The translations under genes were made by a program, and so were the position numbers. Below are positions 60,758-64,000 of a stretch of DNA of 64,000 nt, one piece after another. Numbering within the stretch: the stretch's first letter is position 1; each line of letters opens with the position of its first letter. The notes beneath the pieces are model-generated. The model saw nothing but the letters and a program-made list of their open reading frames with translations, was not told the DNA's origin and made no database searches. Source of the DNA: an uncultured Lachnospiraceae bacterium (lineage in GTDB: Bacteria; Bacillota; Clostridia; Lachnospirales; Lachnospiraceae); NCBI GenBank assembly GCA_937920345.1, contig CALGVA010000067.1, positions 77,477 through 141,476 on the forward strand, written 5' to 3'.

Positions 60758-61465
60758 CTACCTCCTTACACTAACCTGAGTCGTTTCTCTGTACGTGATG
60801 CCGGGGATGACCGCCTTGCCTTTCGACATCTTAATGAGTTTCATTACTGCACCAGTGTCAACAGGGCGAATTTCAATCCCGTTGATTTCAACCGGAACCT
60901 TCGAGGCATCTACTCCTGTAATCTCCCATGCTTTCTGTGTAGAGAGTCCGCTTGCTTTCGGAGCCGCTGCCGTAACCGTCATATTTTTTGCCGCCTCCTC
61001 GGTATACTGTGCATCCTGCAAAGCTGTCTCTGCCTCTTCATTTTTACCTTCTGCCTCCAAACGTGCTGCCTCTTCCAGTTTTCTTACACTTTCTGCTTCT
61101 GCCTGTCTACGCATTTCAGCTTCTTTTTCAAGCCTGATCCGTTCCTGCTCTCTGGTCCAGTCGCCAATCTTAGCCTTTACTTCCTTCTCTGCCGCCTGTA
61201 AAGGTTTCAGCATACCTTTCTCCCTGTCGCATACGCTCTTATGAGCCTTATATGCGCTGTCCTTCATCGGTTTGAAGAATTCTGTTACCTTGCTTGCACT
61301 TTCCTTGATTGTCTTCACGAAATCAACTGCGTTCTGAAGGTCTTCATCAGACTTAATGACAATCTCGCTTGCCATCCTCTCCACATTCGTTACGCTGTCC
61401 TTGATTTCTGCCTCTTCCGGCGTTGCCACCTGTGCTACTACTACTTCCTTACCTTCTGCGCTCAT
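60758..61465 (-). CDS. Coiled-coil phage protein between exonuclease and recT
   Basis: 235 residues, a long charged coiled coil (about 85-160: EKEVKAKIGDWTREQERIRLEKEAEMRRQAEAE), then a small C-terminal domain (WEITGVDASKVPVEING). Common next to recT in clostridial phages; function unknown. Confidence 0.7.
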   Translation of the reverse strand: MSAEGKEVVVAQVATPEEAEIKDSVTNVERMASEIVIKSDEDLQNAVDFVKTIKESASKVTEFFKPMKDSAYKAHKSVCDREKGMLKPLQAAEKEVKAKIGDWTREQERIRLEKEAEMRRQAEAESVRKLEEAARLEAEGKNEEAETALQDAQYTEEAAKNMTVTAAAPKASGLSTQKAWEITGVDASKVPVEINGIEIRPVDTGAVMKLIKMSKGKAVIPGITYRETTQVSVRR

Positions 61466-61476
61466 TTTTCATCCTC

Positions 61477-62091
61477 CTACGCTGAATATTTTTTGATGTG
61501 CCTGTAAAGAACCATACAGGCGTTAAATGTTTCCCAACTTTCCATGTCGTTTCTCTGATACTTCACGACCTGATAATTTCCGTCCTTCTGCAAATGTAAG
61601 ATTTGCTTCTCGTCAAACTGGAATCCATGGCTTTCGTATGCCTTGGAATATGCCTCTAACTGCACGCCCGTAAGCATCTTGTTTACTACGCTGGAAGTCT
61701 TATAGTCGATAACTACTTTTTTCCCTCCGATAATGCAGGGCAAATCTGCCGTTCCGGCATATCTCAGGTACTTATGATAGATTCTTGTTTCCATTCCCAA
61801 CGGTTCCGGTTTCTCCTGAGTAAACCACTTAATAAAGCCCATGAAATAGCCGCTAAATTCCGGCTCGATATCCTCTATTCCATACTTCAAATAATTCTCT
61901 ATCGAATTATGGACTGCCGTTCCTCTCTTCGCTGCTATGTTCAGGACTTCTTCATCGACTGCTCCATAAAGCGTATTACTCAACGGTCTCATTATCGTTG
62001 TAACGCTAGGAAGTTGCTCTATTCCTACTTTGTATATGTGCCGCTGTTCGTTGAATTCCAACTCTGGCACTTTCGGAAATTTAATACCCAT
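61477..62091 (-). CDS. PD-(D/E)XK exonuclease, RecT partner
   Basis: 204 residues. RGTAVHNSIENYL (His/Glu), YAGTADLPCIIGGKKVVIDYKTS (Asp and DxK), then GVQLEAYSKAYE: the RecB/Cas4-like nuclease core. Resects DNA ends for RecT annealing. Confidence 0.85.
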   Translation of the reverse strand: MGIKFPKVPELEFNEQRHIYKVGIEQLPSVTTIMRPLSNTLYGAVDEEVLNIAAKRGTAVHNSIENYLKYGIEDIEPEFSGYFMGFIKWFTQEKPEPLGMETRIYHKYLRYAGTADLPCIIGGKKVVIDYKTSSVVNKMLTGVQLEAYSKAYESHGFQFDEKQILHLQKDGNYQVVKYQRNDMESWETFNACMVLYRHIKKYSA

Positions 62092-62305
62092 TTGCTACTT
62101 CCATCCTTTCTTCCATCATCTCCATTAAATCTGTTGCACTCATGTCTTCAATACATTCGTCACAGATATATCCTTTGACCGTCCCAAAATATTTCTGCCA
62201 CCGATAAATCCCTTCTCCGCACACCGAACACCGATAAACTGCTTTGGATTCTGTCGCATTGGGACATCTTAAATTGCAAGGGGATTGCAAGCATATAGAA
62301 CACAT
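62081..62305 (-). CDS. Small zinc-finger early protein
   Basis: 74 residues with several Cys pairs (CSIC, C..RCP, CSVCG, CDEC), an all-Cys treble-clef-like pattern. Overlaps the exonuclease start by 11 bases. Confidence 0.75.
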   Translation of the reverse strand: MCSICLQSPCNLRCPNATESKAVYRCSVCGEGIYRWQKYFGTVKGYICDECIEDMSATDLMEMMEERMEVANGY

Positions 62306-62310
62306 ATCTG

Positions 62311-62919
62311 TTACCTCCCATAAATCTCAAGGCTGATTTCTGCCTCTCTTTCCATGATGTAATCAGCATAGTCGGATGAATATATACCATCTTCCCACAG
62401 CTTCTTCGCCCCGCTTTCACCCATGTTGTAAGCCATTAACACCAGATTGATTTCGTGATACTTCTCAAACAGTTCCGACAGATAATCTATACCAACAGTG
62501 ATATTGCCTTTCGGATCTAACAGATCTGTCACCCCGAACTTTTTCATCCGCTCTTCATGCCATTTAGGGATAATCTGCATATATCCGATACTTCCGTATC
62601 CATTCGGATCAACATTTCTATATCCGGTTTCCCTTTCAATCAGTGCCAGTACCAACGGATAAGATAACTGCCGTTCTCCACATAAATCCTGAGTAAATTC
62701 CTGTAATTCATCAGAAAACTCTCCGCCATTCATTACATATTCCTGCGGTACTGAGTAGTAGATGTACCTCGTTGCTTTACTTTCCTTTTCCGCACTTTCG
62801 GTTGAAACTGGTAGCTTTTCAATCTTCACCGTCATTTCTGAATCCGATGTAATCAGACAAGCTGGCGCTGATAATACCAACAACAACATGAGCAACATTG
62901 TTACGATTATTTTTTTCAT
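62311..62919 (-). CDS. Lytic transglycosylase with signal peptide
   Basis: 202 residues from ATG 62919 (ATG 62922 equally possible). Hydrophobic signal segment (1-18) ending near Ala-Cys, then SLT domain: ALIERETGYRNV with catalytic Glu, GSIGYMQIIPKWH, NLVLMAYNMG. Exported and cuts cell-wall glycan. Encoded among early genes, not with lysis genes, so it is not an endolysin and more likely acts at the surface of the lysogen or at entry. Confidence 0.85.
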   Translation of the reverse strand: MKKIIVTMLLMLLLVLSAPACLITSDSEMTVKIEKLPVSTESAEKESKATRYIYYSVPQEYVMNGGEFSDELQEFTQDLCGERQLSYPLVLALIERETGYRNVDPNGYGSIGYMQIIPKWHEERMKKFGVTDLLDPKGNITVGIDYLSELFEKYHEINLVLMAYNMGESGAKKLWEDGIYSSDYADYIMEREAEISLEIYGR

Positions 62920-62938
62920 CATGACTCCTCGTTTTCTG

Positions 62939-63049
62939 TCATGCGAACAAGCCAATGTCTATGTCTTTCATGCTGTCATACTCTTGGTAGAATTCTTCAA
63001 CGCTCTCGATTCCGAACTCTTCTTTCAGATATTCAAATAATCTTTCCAC
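62939..63049 (-). CDS. 36-residue acidic peptide
   Basis: GTG 63049 behind GGAGGGATG. Helical, acidic (RLFEYLKEEFGIESVEEFYQ). Overlaps the upstream HTH gene end by 25 bases. Role unknown. Confidence 0.5.
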   Translation of the reverse strand: MERLFEYLKEEFGIESVEEFYQEYDSMKDIDIGLFA

Positions 63050-63546
63050 GTTTTCATCCCTCCAAGTATTCGCTCCTGCAAAATTCTGATGGAGGTTATA
63101 GCCTCCTGCATCTTACTCATTTCGCTGACTATTTTCTGAAACGTCTCTGTTTCATCCTCTGTGACTTCGCCATCCCCTGCGATTTCCAGCAACTTTTTCT
63201 TCATATCTCGCATCCGATCATCGTCGAAGCTATTTACTAACTGAATAACCATGCTTTCAAGCGTCTGCTCTTTGCCGTTATACGGATGGCATTTCCCAAT
63301 CGGACAATCATTCTTACAGTACATATACTTCAATTCAGGTGCATTGTATAAATCTGCCATGAGAACGACCATTTCCACCGGAACCGACTTCGTAATTCCC
63401 AACTCGTAATTTGCCAGCGTCGATACTGACACTCCGAGTAATTCAGCAGCATTTTCTCTGCTGGATAGTCTTTCGTTGGTCTTTGCTGCCTTTTTCCTAC
63501 AGGCAAAATAAATATTCTCTCCGCTGTTCCTATAACCGCTTTCCAT
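63025..63546 (-). CDS. HTH (XRE) phage regulator
   Basis: 173 residues behind AAGGAAGGATGG. HTH at about 28-55 (SSRENAAELLGVSVSTLANYELGI). A Cys motif (YCKNDCPIGKC, 75-85) and helical C-terminal part likely for dimerisation. Its promoter at 63596-63623 contains an operator, so autoregulation is plausible. Candidate for the protein that binds TTACC-N4-GGTAA. Confidence 0.82.
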   Translation of the reverse strand: MESGYRNSGENIYFACRKKAAKTNERLSSRENAAELLGVSVSTLANYELGITKSVPVEMVVLMADLYNAPELKYMYCKNDCPIGKCHPYNGKEQTLESMVIQLVNSFDDDRMRDMKKKLLEIAGDGEVTEDETETFQKIVSEMSKMQEAITSIRILQERILGGMKTWKDYLNI

Positions 63547-63588
63547 GTTCCCATCCTTCCTTATGCACTAAAATTGATAATGTAAGGT

Positions 63589-63822
63589 CTAATCAATATT
63601 ACCGATTGGTAAGCCGTCATCAAAAAAAATAACGCTTATGGCTTTTAGGTTGTGTTCCAGTTGGAGAACCGGAATCATTTCTACTACTTCCGGTAGGGTA
63701 AACGGTTCTTTCCCGTTTTCCTTATTGCAATACTTCGCTTCGGTCATTGTGGTCAACTCAGAAACCTTCTTCTGGGTAAGCCCACATCTTGCCCGTTGTG
63801 CTTTCAATTCTCTGCTGTTCAT
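63589..63822 (-). CDS. Small XRE-family HTH regulator
   Basis: 77 residues from ATG 63822 (GGAG seven bases upstream; ATG 63825 adds one Met). HTH GLTQKKVSELTTMTEAKYCNKENG. First gene after the operator-bearing promoter at 63859-63931. Its last codons overlap the operator at 63599-63612. Cro- or CI-like candidate. Confidence 0.8.
   Translation of the reverse strand: MNSRELKAQRARCGLTQKKVSELTTMTEAKYCNKENGKEPFTLPEVVEMIPVLQLEHNLKAISVIFFDDGLPIGNID
63596..63623 (-). promoter_or_regulatory. Promoter with operator in the spacer, for the 63.0 kb regulator
   Basis: TTGATG (63618-63623), 16 bases, TAATAT (63596-63601); perfect operator TTACC-GATT-GGTAA (63599-63612) fills the spacer. Same layout as 52537-52565. 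Confidence 0.7.
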
Positions 63823-63858
63823 CATCCTTCTCCTTTCCCTGTTATTTTGCACATTCTT

Positions 63859-63931
63859 ATCGTACATTACCGATTGGTAATTTGTCAATAAGAAAATTAT
63901 AATTTCGGTAAGAAAGTTTACAGGACGGTAA
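63859..63931 (-). promoter_or_regulatory. Early promoter region with tandem operators
   Basis: TTGACA (63883-63888), 18 bases, TACGAT (63859-63864); perfect operator TTACC-GATT-GGTAA (63867-63880) in the spacer. A one-mismatch site, TTACA-GGAC-GGTAA, lies at 63918-63931 with another half site (CGGTAA) between. Tandem operators suggest cooperative repressor binding, as at a lysogeny switch. Nothing else is seen in 63932-64000. Confidence 0.75.
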
Positions 63932-64000
63932 TTTTATTCTACAATGAAAGTCTAACTATTAAAAGTCAAGACCTAAAATGAAAATTTTTCGATGAAGTGC

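Overview
The window reads as a low-to-mid GC Firmicutes chromosome, most likely class Clostridia and probably Lachnospiraceae, carrying a large temperate siphovirus prophage. The reasons are strong GGAGG ribosome sites, frequent TTG/GTG starts, a high-cysteine small protein typical of clostridia, and phage genes of clostridial type. No taxonomic search was possible, so family-level placement is inference.

Layout. Positions 1-9.1 kb are ordinary chromosome: the start of a secreted protein, a Cys/Asn/Gly-rich 75-residue protein, two small unknown genes, leuS, an EF-G-like GTPase with non-canonical G motifs, tyrA (prephenate dehydrogenase plus ACT domain), a VanZ-like membrane protein and a PilZ domain protein. 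Prophage starts between 9.1 and 9.34 kb and runs past the right edge. Nearly all of it is read leftward, so its logical start is on the right. No integrase, attR or right chromosomal flank is in the window.

Phage order, read right to left: two HTH regulators and their operators (63-64 kb); lytic transglycosylase, exonuclease, RecT, replisome organiser, helicase-loader-like protein, RusA and small early genes (54.9-63 kb), ending in an ArpU-like late regulator; an accessory zone with a small-membrane-protein cassette, a Rha-like regulator, a lone rightward nuclease-like gene, DUF488 and a tRNA-Lys (51.6-54.8 kb); a methylase-like/ParB-like pair; terminase, portal, minor capsid, scaffold, capsid, connector and tail genes; tape measure, Dit, baseplate and fibres; holin-like proteins and a multidomain endolysin (26.4-51 kb). 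Beyond lysis lie a type I toxin-antitoxin locus, a second accessory zone of about 20 small genes (12.7-25.4 kb) and, at the far end next to the chromosome, a complete diversity-generating retroelement (DGR).

Two features stand out. (1) The DGR at 9.34-12.56 kb has two target genes, avd, a template repeat, a reverse transcriptase and a sixth coupled gene. The template has nine AAC codons, and every difference between template core and either target falls on a template adenine. (2) A 14-bp palindrome, TTACC-N4-GGTAA, occurs nine times perfectly and several times imperfectly, only in the prophage part and mostly at promoters of one repeated type (TTTGACA, 16-17 bases, TAAGAT). One copy lies at the DGR promoter. 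This suggests that scattered accessory cassettes, including the DGR and a duplicated pair of tiny membrane-protein genes, answer to one phage repressor.
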